Below, one piece after another: positions 51,011 to 64,000 of a stretch of DNA of 64,000 nucleotides. Made by a program: the position numbers and the translations under genes. Position 1 is the stretch's first letter. Each line of letters begins with the position of its first letter. Origin of the DNA: Limanda limanda (lineage: Eukaryota > Chordata > Actinopteri > Pleuronectiformes > Pleuronectidae); contig NC_083637.1 of NCBI RefSeq assembly GCF_963576545.1, positions 20,518,507 to 20,582,506 of the forward strand, written 5' to 3'. The notes beneath the pieces were generated by a model. The model did not search any database. It was given only the letters and a program-made list of their open reading frames with translations, and was not told the DNA's origin.

Positions 51011-53973
51011 GGTCCTTGTGAGTATTGGCCAGACTACTGATAAGCCGTTTCACGAGCTTCTGCTTTACTGCTGACAAATTAGAGGACCGAGAAAAACGCA
51101 TGTCTTCTTTAATACTTTAATATTCAACTTTCGGTCAGTGCTTCAAAATTAGCATTTTATTGTATACAACACACTAAAGCGTTTTTTTGACAGCAGATGC
51201 TTCAAGAGATAGAAAACTAAACTAAAACAAGATTTTTTACAAAGCCTTTAAATTAAAAAGGGGAACTCAGGATGTCCAATTCACAGACTCTGATCCGTTG
51301 GTTGTGTTCGATTATGTCACCAATATCAAAACGTATAAACATTTTGTAAATGAAGGACGTTACGTTTTAAAATCAATTTTGTTACAAATAATGAATTCAC
51401 CTTACCTAACCGCTGGGGAGCTCAGTCAAGTCAAACACAAAAAACGACTGTCACACCCTTGTTTCCAGGTACAAAGGAATGACTGACCTGAATTTGATTA
51501 TATCGCCTGCAGCACTGTCCCAACAACAATTGGTATTAGGTAAGGACGTTCAAGAAGACAAGGAGACATAAAGGCGGCAACTGCTGGGTTATATACAAAA
51601 TGTCAAAGACACAAAACACATTGAAGTGAGGAGTTTAGATTCAGTCAAGGTTATAAAGTTGTGATTCACTCTAACTACCAGGTCAGCCGCAATTCTCTTT
51701 TGACTTCCCCGTTGTGCTGTGTTTCACCACCGTGTAACCTTACTCCTCTCTCACCCTGTCTCTTAACTTAATGCACCTGCCCAGAATGCAGACTGTGCCA
51801 ATCTGCCTACGATGATCATTTGTAATGGTCAAAGTCAGGGCCAAGCACATGATGGGCATACAGGCAATACAAGTGTAATTGGCCTAGTATGCTAACTCAT
51901 TATCTTTTGGAGGCTAACACTAGTATTAGTGCCTAATAACTGAGCTAAATGTGCTACTAATTAGCCTTATAAGCCATTCACATTTGTTATGTGCTTCTGC
52001 TTAGGTGAGCATTCGGTCTCTCTAGGCTTATCACACATGGAAGAGCAGCTTCTTAGAGCAGCTTTTTCTTAGAGGATTCTCCAGAAATATCTCGAGTGTC
52101 GCTGACTTCTTTGGGCGAGGAAACAATAACTACCCACCTGGGTAACCTTAAAATAGAAATTTACCCCAGGTAAATACACTGCCAACAGCTATAAGGAGAT
52201 ACGCTATTTGTTACATACAAATTATGCCAAATTAGTTGTAAAGGGGAAGAATTAGGACAGCTGCTCAAACAAATATGAAACTATATGATAAAATCTCTGT
52301 TTATGCCAAGTCCCACAATTATCAACGTAATTGTTTATTTGTCCATGGTTTATATATTGTCTGAACCGAATTTCATACAGCTTTTTCATACACAACACTT
52401 GCATGCTTGGTATTACTTATTGTATTTCCCTGCAAACTGTAAGTGGCAAAGACTTTGGTTTGACAAGGACACAATTCAGTATGCATAGATCATGTCTTTT
52501 TTCTAATATAATTGCCTTTAAATTTACCTGAAGTTATCTTATATCTCATAACGCATGTTGTCCTAATATCATAAAGCCCTACACTAGACACTTGCACTGA
52601 CATTTAACTCCATCCTTTCTCTGACGAAGCAGTTAGACCTGAATAGACTGGCGCACAGACTAAAGATCTCATTTCAGAATGAGCCACCAATGCGTCCACT
52701 AGAGAGAAACTTCTGTCCAGAGCCTCACTTGCTTTATTGCCTAGGGAAAAAATACAAAGCATTAACCCCGTGTCCAAGTCTGCTGAATGTGGACTTACAG
52801 TAACTTATTCTAGCCCAGAATGCCATAGCTGTGTTACAGCCGACTGCAAAGCAGTGTCAGTCTCACGGGGGAGAAGCTGAGCTAGTTGCACTAATCATGT
52901 TGTGCTCTGAGCTTGGCTGTTGAGACTAATTGGCTGGTCAATAATCTGAACAGCTGGACGGGCGAGTGACCACCAGTACCTCAGTTGAAACAAGGGGTGC
53001 AACAATCATGACAAATTAAGCTCCTCATTAAAGACATGATCTGTCGGCCATACATTTCAAAAAGGATCCGCTTGCTCTCCTTGTTTATTTCAGTGACAAT
53101 AACAGTAAGGGGAGCTTTTACTGTATTCCAGCTAGGCATTTGTCTACCCTGCAAAAACTGTTTCCGACCAGACTTCAAGCATCCAAATGTTGTCCTGTTT
53201 CCTGCTAAAACTAGAGACTGTTGTTGACCACACTTTACAAAAAAATCGAGTCAAGGACAATTATGTGCCATAGTCACTCAATTAAGTCAAAAACATAATT
53301 CAACTCCACAGTAAATGTCGGTAATCATCTGTGATGACTTACAATTTACCTAATGAAAACAGCTGTGAAATCTGACCCGTGACCTAAATGACGGATTCTA
53401 ACTTCACTTGGATTTTACCTGTTTAATTTGAGATTACTTCATACATTCCCCCTATAATCAAACACAATTTGAAATCATCACAAAATCACAAAATGTCTAA
53501 CCACAGTGTTACCACTAAGGAATCATGTTCTTCCTCGTCAGAAAAAGTGGACTTGGTGTTCATCAAATATCTCATGCTAATGTGCAACGTATGAGACAAC
53601 AGTTTTATGTGAGATAGTGGTATGGTAGAGGACTTTTTTCAGGAAGATTGCCCACACTGACCCAACAAGGACTCTCACACAAAGGCACTGGCACAAATAG
53701 CTCTGTCCTCAGGTCAAGTGAGACCAGTCAAACCTCAGAGAAGAGGAAATCTGTTGCTCCAACCTCTCCTATATTTAGCCTCTGAGTCTCTGTGTTTTTT
53801 AAATCAGTCTGGTGACAGCATGTCTACCATACAACACACAAAAGAACACAAACACACACAGTGTATTTAGCCATGTGAGTGTTAAGAGTGTTAACAGGCT
53901 CTCTGCCAGTGAAGCAGAACGACTAAGAGTTTAATAAGAGAGAATCATCAGATATCTTTGACAGGCAACTTGT

Positions 53974-54018
53974 ACACACACACACGCATACACGCACGCA
54001 CACACACGCACACACACC
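53974..54018. repeat. compound (CA)n microsatellite with CG steps
   Basis: CACACACACACGCATACACG continuing as CACGCACACACACGCACACA, in presumed intron 1. Confidence 0.9.
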
Positions 54019-55118
54019 ATTTCAGTCAAGACTGTGTCTATGTAAGTGCATACGTATTATGTGTGTGGTCTGTGAACCATCATGGTGACACAGGTCTGTC
54101 TGGGAGGATAACAGTGTGACGTCTTATCAGCCACAAGCCAGACAGACATTCTCATACACACACATACACACAGTGGGATAACGTGTCTCCTCATATCAGC
54201 TATACAGGCCTGTCACTGTGAGGGTTAGTGGGAAGGGGGGAAAGCATATGGGAGCAAAGGAGGAGCAGAGCAGAGAAATGGAGGACGAAGGGGGAAAGTT
54301 GCGGGGGTAAAGAAAGAAGATGAAACTGGGATGAGTAGAGAAGTGACAGAGAAAAGAAAGCCACAGAGAGACGGGGCTAAGGAGAGTACTGTTATAACAA
54401 TATTTCCATCTGGAGATATGGATGATTTAGACAGGCAGGGATGAATGATCAGAGAAGAGGTGTGTTAGCCATTAGCAGTTAGAGAGTAACAAAAAAGGTC
54501 CATCTGTCTAGCATCGCATTAGTTTGTCTGATGCAACAGCCAGACACAATGAGATTTGTGTGCTTGAGTTCAGTAGTCAAAGAAAGGTCAATCAGCAGGT
54601 CAGTGGCTGACGGAAAGAATACTGCTATGCTAACACCATGAGAAAGCTGTAGCACTGGTCATGTGTGGTTTAAAACTACTGTGCATTAAAAACAAATCAC
54701 TATATACACTAAATATGGTGACTTGAATGACTGGGTAAGTCTTGGGTAGTATTTGTCTTGCACCCTTATCAGAAGACTTCTCGCAGCCTGAAATATTGAC
54801 TGTAGACCAATGCTTTTTACATGTCAAATGGCATTTGACATCTAAATATGAATTGTGGAACAAACCCAGGAATGATGGACAGGCTGATCGGGTATTTCTT
54901 TGACTGAGTAATTTACAGAAATGGTTGCAAAGTGAAGGGGTGGGATTGGTGAGTGAGTCAGTGACAGACTATATCTACTTTACAGACAATTTGACAAATT
55001 ACTGAGTTATAGCTTCTTTTCCACCAAAGTGGAAAGTGCTGGGCTGGTGCTACTGCTGATTAGGAACTGCTGAGCTAGTTCAACTTGCAAAACTTCTAAT
55101 AGGCACGTCATTACGTCA

Positions 55119-55126
55119 CTGTCTAC
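55119..55126. repeat. 8-bp target site duplication, left (CTGTCTAC)
   Basis: Identical to 56177-56184. Confidence 0.95.
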
Positions 55127-55355
55127 TAGGGCTGCTCAATTAATCGAAATATAATCGTGATTAAGATTATTGGGTCAAACGATCTCCAAACTACTATAAT
55201 CGAGTTGAAACGATTATTTGGCATTTTTTTCTAAAGAGACGCGCATGCGCAATTCAGTCTCTCCCCCAAAGCATTCAGCGCGGCCCCGCTGACCGGCACT
55301 CACTCTCAAGCAGCTGTGAAGTGAAGGAGGCGAGTTGTGTGTGTGTTGACCGGAG

Positions 55356-55366
55356 GTATTTAAAAG
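55356..55366 (+). promoter_or_regulatory. possible TATA-like box in a CpG-rich stretch of the hAT element
   Basis: GTATTTAAAAG lies in the middle of a CpG-rich block (55240-55560). It may be what is left of the promoter and 5' leader of the ancestral transposase gene. Only sequence resemblance supports this. Confidence 0.3.
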
Positions 55367-55608
55367 ACAGCGCGAGTGGAAAACAGCAGAGTGAGGGCAG
55401 CCCCGTCTGATCGACTCTTCGAATCCGACGAGCAGCAGCACCACACAGTGTAGCGGCCACGGCGCGTCTATTCTCCAGCGCGCAGCCGCCGGCTGTTATC
55501 ACCGGACCCGCGCGGGTCAGCTCGCGATTCTTCGCTTGTTGTTGTATGGAACCCGTTAAATGTCGGGGTTCGGGGGTAAATGATGATGGTCCTCATAGCC
55601 CCCCCCCC

Positions 55609-55855
<247 letters not shown>

Positions 55856-56176
55856 GGTGCTTGTAGTGGGTGGGGGCAGATGGGGACATTTAATAATGAG
55901 AGGAAATTTCAAGGTTCTCAGTTACAAAGTGTTTTTATGGAGAATGTTGCCATCATTAAGGGTTTGAATAACAAGGCACCGATATCCTGCATGGTTTCAC
56001 GGAGGAATAAGACACGCAGCCGTAATCGGTGTTTACTGGAACCGGAAGTGACTGGTACTTCCGGTTAGTCGTTAAAAAAAATAAGGGCACATATTAATAA
56101 TTGTTTGAATAATCGTGATTTAGTTTTTGTCCAAAATAATCGTGATTATGATTTTTTCCATAATCGAGCAGCCCTA

Positions 56177-56184
56177 CTGTCTAC
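56177..56184. repeat. 8-bp target site duplication, right (CTGTCTAC)
   Basis: Pairs with 55119-55126. Confidence 0.95.
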
Positions 56185-58194
56185 ATCTCTACGCCTCAAC
56201 TGTATAAATTAAAGTATAAACTTATTCAGCACTTATCATATAAAATATTTAATTATTCATTCATTCCAACCTGACTCTGATCACAAGTGGTCACAACAAA
56301 GTTTGGGTGTGTTGTTGGTCATAATAAACTCGCCCCCTCGACATAGACAGTTCTTTTTGTTCGACCACCAACTAGTTGGTGCCACTCTGGAACCATGTTT
56401 TTCTGTCTAAAAACCAGGTATTCTGACCGTCGAAACACATAAAACTCCAGATTAGGCACTGGATTCAAACTTCAAACTGCCATGGTGGAAAAGGGGTATA
56501 AGTGAGTCTGGGTCAAGTTTATGACGACAGGTTACAAGGTGATCAAACGGAAATATGCTGTGAATGACCAGTTTCATTACTTAATGAGTGGTTAACTAGA
56601 ATCCCTATGAAACTGTAAGTAGCATGCTGGGAAATGGTGGTTAAGTGAATGGATACCTGACTAATATATAGGGGAGGGACTGAAAGCCTGGTTGAGCAAA
56701 TTACCTGACTCAAGGGTTCATCAAGCAAAAGCAAAAGAGACAAAGTCATTTCAAGAGGAGAATGTTTATACCACTGATAAACAGCATTTAGAGAAATTAA
56801 ATTGTCAAAACAACAAGGACACACCCTGCACTCAACTCAGATTTAACTTGGCTGGCCTAGAAAGTAGCCTCAGAAATGTCAGGAAAATGTCAATAAGAGT
56901 TATGAGAGAGGGGTAAGGGTATGTGTTACACCCATGAACATGGGAATGAAGAATCACAACAGTGATGTGATGTTATTATGTTGAATGGTCTTTTTAACCA
57001 CATCACCGATGATTTAACAGCCTGGACCAGGAATTTACCATTTTCGTATAACTTGTAAAAGTGTATATTTTCAACTTGTCACATATGGAGGAGAAAGGAA
57101 AATAAGACAAGCGGACAACCTGACAGAATAGACAGTGGGGAAAAAAGAAAGAGAGAATTGCATGACACCACATAATCATAGATATGTCAAAGTTCAAAGA
57201 AAGGTGGTTGGGGGTACAAAAATACAGAAGAGGTGACATGGGAGGGGGAAGTCTTAGATAAGGAGACTGAGGGTGGGAGATATAAATCCTTAAGCTTCTC
57301 ACAAAATTACTTATAGAAGTGTTGGAAAGGGAAGGGGAAAGGGAGGAGGAGAGGGAGGAATAACAGGGAAGGAAAATGACTTGGGAACACAGGCCATCAG
57401 TCACTGGGAAAGCAGGCCTGACACTACTGCATCAATAATTCAGATGACTACGGCTAATGAGCGAGATCCAAACAAATCACCCCTGAATTCACTGGGAGAA
57501 CATTGAAACATTTCACTGAGCAAAATATGGCACCATTATGGGGGCTTTTTAGCTGCAGTTTGGGCATTACTGGCAGCACATGAGGGAAAAAGGGGCTGGA
57601 TACAATATTCATCTCTCTTGAACCCTTGAAACATTCACATTTATTTTCCTAAAAGAAAAAGGGGACAGAGAGAATCAACTGAGACTGAGCCTTGGAGTGC
57701 AGGCATAAAAAAAGGGAAACTAGAGGAAAAGGCCCATTTGAGAAAAGAAAGAATACAGGCAGGAATCTAAAAAGACTAACCAAGTCGATGGAATGGAAGT
57801 AAATAAGGAAAAGACGGGTAAATCAAGCCAATATCAAACCCAGCGTTTTCTGGCATTGGAAAGATGTAGCTAACACATTTTCAAAAAATAAAGGTGCATA
57901 CAAAGGAAACAACTTTGTTGATCAGTACCAAAATGTTAGATGTTAACATTTTCTTGATAGGCAGTTGCTTTTATCCCAAAGTGGCTACCAGCTGCAGGTC
58001 CAAACTAGCTTCAGTTAAGAAGAAGACCTTGAAGAAAAAATAGTTTAATATATATACATGTTTATTTTTGCAAAGCTTAACACTTTCTTAAACAGTGTGT
58101 AGGAGATCAGGTATAAAGTGCACAGTAGTGTAGTAGTAAGGTGAGAGGAGGTGCTCTTGAAAGAGATGACTATTGAAGAGGTTATTAAAGATAT

Positions 58195-58600
58195 AGAGTC
58201 TCTGCTCTGCTCACTTGGTGACTTGTATCACCATCGAGGAACCACAAATGAGAAGGGTCTTGGCCGTGATTGCCTTATGTGTAGCAGGAACAACAATGCC
58301 AGGCAACTTTCCATGGAGTAACGCGATGGCCATGAAGTAGCATAAGCCCATGATTGAGTTCAACTAGATGGAAGCAAACACAGATGTGGCTCTGGAAGTA
58401 AGAGTTAATGGGTAGCCAGTGGTGGTCAAAGAGCAATGGAGTGACATGGGCCCTTTTCGGCTGATTGAAGACCAGATCCATCAATGCATTCTGGGCCCTC
58501 TATAAGGGTATACTTAAAGGAAGGTCCATTACAAGAACATCACAGGCGAGGGATAACCAGAGCCTGTATCAAGAGCTAGGTAGTACAGTAAGTAATTTTT
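58195..58600. repeat. diverged dispersed repeat of fish
   Basis: ATCCATCAATGCATTCTGGG, then CCTCTATAAGGG, and further on GATAACCAGAGCCTGTATCA and AAGAGCTAGGTAG follow the order of a repeat I recognise in teleost genomes (human-read consensus 'ATCCACCAGTGCATTCTGG ... GACCAGAGCCTG'). Class uncertain. Confidence 0.45.
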
Positions 58601-61154
58601 CTCATGTCGAAAAAAAATACAACCGTGAGACAGATGCGTACAATAGAGAGAGCTGTATGGTTAAACTCAACTGGTCAATAGTCAATCATTTCAATGTGTT
58701 GTGTGGAAGAGGAGAGTTAGAGTGAGAGTGGAGTTGAGGTTGGGAGTGGCTGAAAATCAAATCAATGATTTGATTTGTACACAGCTTTACAAAGAAATCA
58801 GAGTTTTATCCATTTGGAGAAAAGAAAAAAGAAAATCAATATGTGGTAGTCAGTGTTAATGATGTGGAGGTGGCCACAAATGAATCAATAAATCAAGTGT
58901 AAAAATATTTTTTTGGTTCATGATGAGACTGTAGCAGGCTGAAGTACTTCAGCTGAGTAGGGGGTCCTTCATATGTGGCCCAGGATTGATTTGAAATTAC
59001 ACTGCTTAAAGAATGTGGCCGCATGAGTTGTAAACTCCCAGAAACAGTTTCATATGCAGAATACAGAGCGTTTTCCCTATAAGAAAACAGATGGTTGAAC
59101 AAAATGATGCTTGCAAACTATATGCTCTGTAAAACTCATTGCAAGTAGCTCAGATATGAGGACAGAGGGAAAACTAAGAGTCAATAGTGCTTGCATAGCA
59201 TTTAGCTTCATAAGCCCTAGTCTAAAGTCAGCAAGTGTCCTGGGTTATGCCCTGAAGGGTCTACCCAGTAGTTTATTGGGCCTCTTTGTGCAGGGGAGCA
59301 GGCTCTTATTATTCGGATCCACTTATTAGACTGGTCCCAGGGTGTGGTAGCAAGCCTACGACTTTGCAATCTCTATCTCTCTGTAGATATATAACTCTCT
59401 GGGTAAATAATTCTCCTTGCCTCAGACTCACTGCCCTGGACTTTTTTCTCTCTTTTCCTCCCCTGACTCCACGTGCCGAGGTATAGGAAGTGCTTACATT
59501 GGTCCTTTCATTGTGCTGTGGTCAGCCTTAAGACAGAAACATAACACAACCTAGATATAATATCTAGCAGAGCTGGGGTGATGAACGAGGGAGTATTGAA
59601 GGGATATAAATATTATTTCTCGCTCCATGACTATTTCTTCCACTCCCCGAGGGCCACATTGCAGGATTTTAAAAGGCAGGGGTCCAGCACTGCTGCCCTA
59701 TCCTATTTTTTCATTTATTTTTTCTTCCTTTCCTGCCATCTGTCTGTCTTGATACTTAACTTCATCCTGAACTTATCCTTGCTCCCTCTGAGACTCAATT
59801 TTCATACTTCTAACCAGTACATAAATTCTGATTAACTCTAAAAACAATGAAAAGTGGAGAAAAAAAAGCTAACATTTCCTGTCTTTACTTACACATTTAA
59901 CTCTCTAGGGCATAAATAACACTGGCCAACACTGTCAGTATCATTGCTCATGGGCCTGGCTCTGACAGTAATGCCATTTTCCATCAGCATGATGCAGCAC
60001 ACTTTGGCTGGAGGTTTTGCACTGTACAGTGCTAATCTGAAATTCATCTGCAAACCCATGAAGCAACACTGCCCAGCCCTAACGGAACTGTCAGTCAACT
60101 AATGCTGAAAGTGTGTGTTTGTCTGTTCTTTTATGTAATAGACTTGCTGCATAGTGGTGCTTCCTTACCTCAAACCTTTGTTACATTTCTTAACTTCCCA
60201 GCAGAGTTTTGGTCCCATTGGATTTTTCAGTGAATAACAGTGGAATTGTGAAGAGATTACTTTGGAGAGAATTTATATTTCACATCGAAAATAATGATAT
60301 AAAAACAACAGTAAACCTTCTATTCATAGGTTGATGTTTTTTTTGGCGGAGACAACATCAAATTAACTGCCAAGGGCAAACTCCTTGTTTGATAGAAGTC
60401 GGTCTCAAATCTGGCTCCATAAAAGTTTGACAAATGGGAATAGATATTTAAACACAGATAGGCTTCTATCTGTTGGATGAGCAGTACAACTTTAGAAGAA
60501 GACAACAGATGTAAATCCAAACCAAAATTGCTACATTACAGCCTGGCACCAATGTTTTAAAGTCAAAAGTGTCAGTCATTCTCTTTCAGACCTTCGCATT
60601 TAGTGTGTCACTGAATTAAAAACATGGTTTACTCTGTCACTCAGCTGTCATATCACACATAAATATTGACTTATATTTGTAATAATTATACTAAATATAT
60701 AATTATTAACCAAAAGGCAAACCAATGAGAGAAAATGGGACACAAAAAACACATAATTGAGAATGTTAACTTGAGATTTAAAAGTGATTTAACTGTTAAA
60801 GGAGCACAGGACCGCCTTTATTATAACTTTTAGCCTATGTCTCGCAGCCCTACAGCTTAGCAATGGCCAGGGCAGGATGAAGGGCAATGAGAGAGAGCTG
60901 AAGTTGGTGAGATGAATACAAAGTGCTGCTTCCATATTTTGTCCATTTTCAGCTAAATAAGATCTTCCGCTTCCCCTTCCACCTCCTCTGCCATGGCCTC
61001 AGGCAGGCAACTGGGAAAAGACATTTCTCACATTATAACTCCTCAATATCTCTTCTGTGGCTCATTGAGAGTATGTCTATCTGTGTGTGCGTTGGTTCCT
61101 CTGTATGTATGTGCGGTTAACTCCTATCTAACACTTTGGACACAGTCACACGTT

Positions 61155-61499
61155 TCAGACCAAATGTGTAGGATTTAGCGGTATCTAATGGTGAGCTCCA
61201 ACCAACGGACCTTAGTTGTCTCCCGATCTAATTGTGTGAGAACCAACAGTGGCCTTTACGGGAGGTAACAAAACGATTCTGGGCTACTGTAGAAGCAAAG
61301 CAATGCAAAATGGCAGAGTCAGTGCAAGAGAACCCCTGATGTTGATATAAAGAGCTCATTCTAATGTATCAAAAACACAACAACTCTTCCTTTCTGGTGA
61401 TAATACACAAACAAAAGCATAATTAGGAATGAAAAAGAGACTACAATGTGAGTCAGGTCAAAAGGGAAAAAAACAAATCTTACCAACTGGCCTTTTAAA
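61155..61499 (+). mobile_element. MITE-like repeat common in percomorph fish
   Basis: Left end AAATGTGTAGGATTTAGC and right end AAATCTTACCAACTGGCCTT are decayed inverted copies. In between, GGTATCTAATGGTGAG, TTCTGGGCTACTGTAGAAGC, GATATAAAGAGCTCATTCTA and AAAACACAACAACTCTTCCT follow the order of a very abundant percomorph repeat known to me. Confidence 0.75.
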
Positions 61500-62264
61500 T
61501 CATAGGTTTATATGGTAATTATCCAAGTAATAAATAATTAATAAAGTGTCGCTGTGTAAGTGACAACCCTAACCCTTCTCTTTCGTAGAGCTATTTCGCA
61601 TTAAGAAAATGTGAATATATGTATCTTAATATACTGGCCATTTGTTGTACTATCCAAAGATATTTGTGCGTTACTTTCCAAGACACAAAATGTACAAATA
61701 TTCAGGAATTAAATAATTAAATTGCGTTTTGATTATACATACACAATCTAAATGAAAATGTCCCGTGGTTACACTTCTACGCTTCCTGATTCATATAATA
61801 AGAAATAATACATTTGGCAAAGAATTGTACTCTTTTACTTGAGAAATGTTTGAAGTACACGCGAGATTGTGACACTTTAATTATACTTACACCATGCAGC
61901 GACATCAAAATAAGTGATAAATAAAATGAAGTGTTTACAGGAAACTGTGGTGCAAATATGGCAATCTAAATTATTCTTGCTTTCCCTTCACTCGCTCAAA
62001 TGCTTTTCCATCATTGGCTAATCGGCCCATCTATTCATCAACTTTGTCTTCAGCTCAGCCATATTCATTTGTTGATACATGAAATCATTTATGCATTCCT
62101 TTTCTCCTATTTGTTCACCTGTCATGTACTGTATTTATTCATGCATTTCTTTATTTATTCATTCCATCATTTGTTGACGTCAAATTTCTATTCATATGCA
62201 AAATTGGCTGACAAGAAAGGTGCTGATGAGGCATTGCATATTTGAGAGGCAGGCTGGGTGTTAA

Positions 62265-62673
62265 CCATAGACTGTATGGTGGACAACATGACAGCTCCCC
62301 TAAAGTGTAGCCAAAGTCTCACACCCTCCACCCCGTGGCTGGGTGCAGTACAGCTTATAACCCATGCCTTCTCCATGTTAGTTTGGACACGGACCCCACT
62401 ACTAAGGAATCGTCAAACAATTTGTTTCTCAAATATGGTTTCTGTCAGTTTAGGTAGTTCTTATCACACTGCATGTGCGATTTTTATGGGTAAGTATGGT
62501 TTCAATTAGTTATTTAATGCTATAATAACAGTGCTCTGTCTCCTGGTTGCTTCAGACTCTGGCTCCTAAATGTGCAAAATCGCAGCATTCATATCTGCAA
62601 TCTTTTGGATACATTTCTGAATAGTGGGAGGAAGTTGAGAAGCGTCCTCCATCTTTATATACACAGTCAATGG
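62265..62673 (+). mobile_element. CCATAGACTGTAT-ended MITE-like repeat
   Basis: Left end CCATAGACTGTATGGTGGAC pairs with right end CCATCTTTATATACACAGTC then AATGG. The interior ACATGACAGCTCCCCTAAAG, AGCCAAAGTCTCACACCCTC and CAGTACAGCTTATAACCCAT follows a repeat frequent in teleosts. Flanks share TGTTA, a possible short duplication. Confidence 0.75.
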
Positions 62674-64000
62674 TGTTAGAGGGAGCGGCATCTGACTTCT
62701 TCAGTTGCTCTGTCACTGTAGGATAACAGCATAGTTGGCTACAGAGATGTACAAATGTAGGATTGTGTCAACTAAAACCCAAGCTTAAAAAAAAAAGGAC
62801 ATGGGATGATAGGGCACGGCAATGCAATTTCACACTCTCATATTCACAGCTATGACACTGAATCCAGCAACTGCACTTGCATTTGCGACTAAAATATAGA
62901 TGTGTGAGAACTGTAAAACATGTAAATAAAAGCACATTTAAATTCAATCTAAGAAAGCTGCATTTTTTTTCTTCAATAAAAGTTGGAAAACGTAAAAATG
63001 ACAAGGACTCTCGATTAACCAATGGAGAATTGACATGATTCACTCTTCAGTGCTGTCCTGCTGTGACCCGTCGGCAAATCTAAAAGAGGAACAGACAGCC
63101 TGCTAACAAAAGCTGCATCCTGCTGAATGAGCCAGTAAAAACTGGTGTGAGAAATTATAATAGTAATTGGGCACAGCATTGAGCGACTCTTACTTCAGAC
63201 ACTGAGGTTAGAAAGATGCAAAGATTCTCTGAGCTCTGATGCTGAAGATCATAAGCAACTCAGTGTAGAAAAACATTCAGCTGCTGCTTCTCATTTTTAG
63301 CTGGTGCCAAGAGTTGCTTTAAGTGGTTAAGAAGAAAAACATTGTGGGTGTTACGTCATAGTAACTTGAAGTCAGGCCCAAATTAATCTTGACAAGTTAG
63401 CTGACAGTTGTTGTCAAAGACGGTTTGTGAGGGAGGAACCTTCACTCTGCAACACAATTATAAAACCGAAAAATGAAATGAGCGTTTCTTCAGATCCAAC
63501 GAATTCTACAGAGGCGTCTGTTTCTCCTGGATTGCGTCATGTCACTGTCAGGGTTGGTATCTCCCAACCGAACTTTCATTCATATCATATCAATAATTTA
63601 AGGTTATAATCTTTATATTTTGGAATATTTATTCATGTTTGGATCAAGAGCTTCATACAAATACAAGGTTTTTCAAACAAGCTGGTGTACTGCTGTTACT
63701 TCTATGAGGCAGGTACACGAGGGATGTTATCATCACAGAAATCCTTTTCCTCCTAAATTTCTCCTTGTATCCCTTTATTGAGAACATAAACAACATGTGG
63801 TTAATTATTATTGTGCTTCTAAAAGGTTTCTCCTTAGAAGCAAGTGTAGAAAATTAGGTATCAGGCTAATGTGGGAGAGGTGCCCCATAGTGTGCTACAA
63901 CAATGATGAGGAAGCACAAAAGCAAAAATTCTCATGTTAGATGACAGCAAATGGGCTGAACCATGACTCCCAGGTAAGATGTGAGACTATACATGTAAGC

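Noticed and set aside
57003..57404. 133-codon minus-strand frame rich in Ser, Pro and Leu
   Set aside because: Produced by the purine-rich plus strand; composition rather than coding sequence explains the lack of stops.

Overview
The window is vertebrate nuclear DNA, almost certainly from a teleost fish and probably a percomorph. It has a multi-exon gene with GT-AG introns, very long (CA)n and (CT)n microsatellites, and several dispersed repeat families that I recognise as abundant in percomorph genomes. No bacterial, organellar, CRISPR or viral gene is visible. The species cannot be named from the sequence.

One gene explains all the convincing coding sequence. It is tusc3 (N33; the OST3/OST6-type subunit of oligosaccharyltransferase), on the minus strand. 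I found nine coding exons, called exons 2 to 10 by comparison with the human gene: 38203-38372, 33765-33882, 30772-30912, 27428-27568, 27208-27297, 15183-15246, 10391-10465, 2954-3044 and 726-741. They join in one continuous frame to 301 residues plus a stop. They carry the thioredoxin-like domain with its CSVC redox motif, four membrane segments and a C terminus ending SFLIK. The exon with the start codon and signal peptide was not found and should lie to the right of the window, so 38373-64000 is read as intron 1 (or upstream sequence).

The rest is intronic and rich in mobile DNA. Four hAT-type elements are defined by terminal inverted repeats and 8-bp target duplications (28112-29168, 39373-39990, 43976-44584, 55127-56176). 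Three of them are nested inside older repeats: the first in a Rex3/RTE-like LINE that also received an L2-like LINE, the third in a CAGGGTTC-ended repeat, the fourth in a CTTTTCCACCA-ended MITE. The 28112 element is internally deleted but still has an open frame joining a BED zinc finger to the hAT C-terminal dimerisation region. Other repeats include two tRNA-type SINE pieces, an RTE-like LINE tail, and three families familiar from percomorphs (50640-51010, 61155-61499, 62265-62673).

The most interesting points are the hAT-derived BED-hATC frame, the triple nesting of hAT elements in older repeats, the CA/TG tracts placed right at the splice sites of tusc3 exons 2, 5 and 9, and the terminal SFLIK exon, which corresponds to one of the two known TUSC3 C-terminal isoforms. 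I found no sign of a wholly new biological system.
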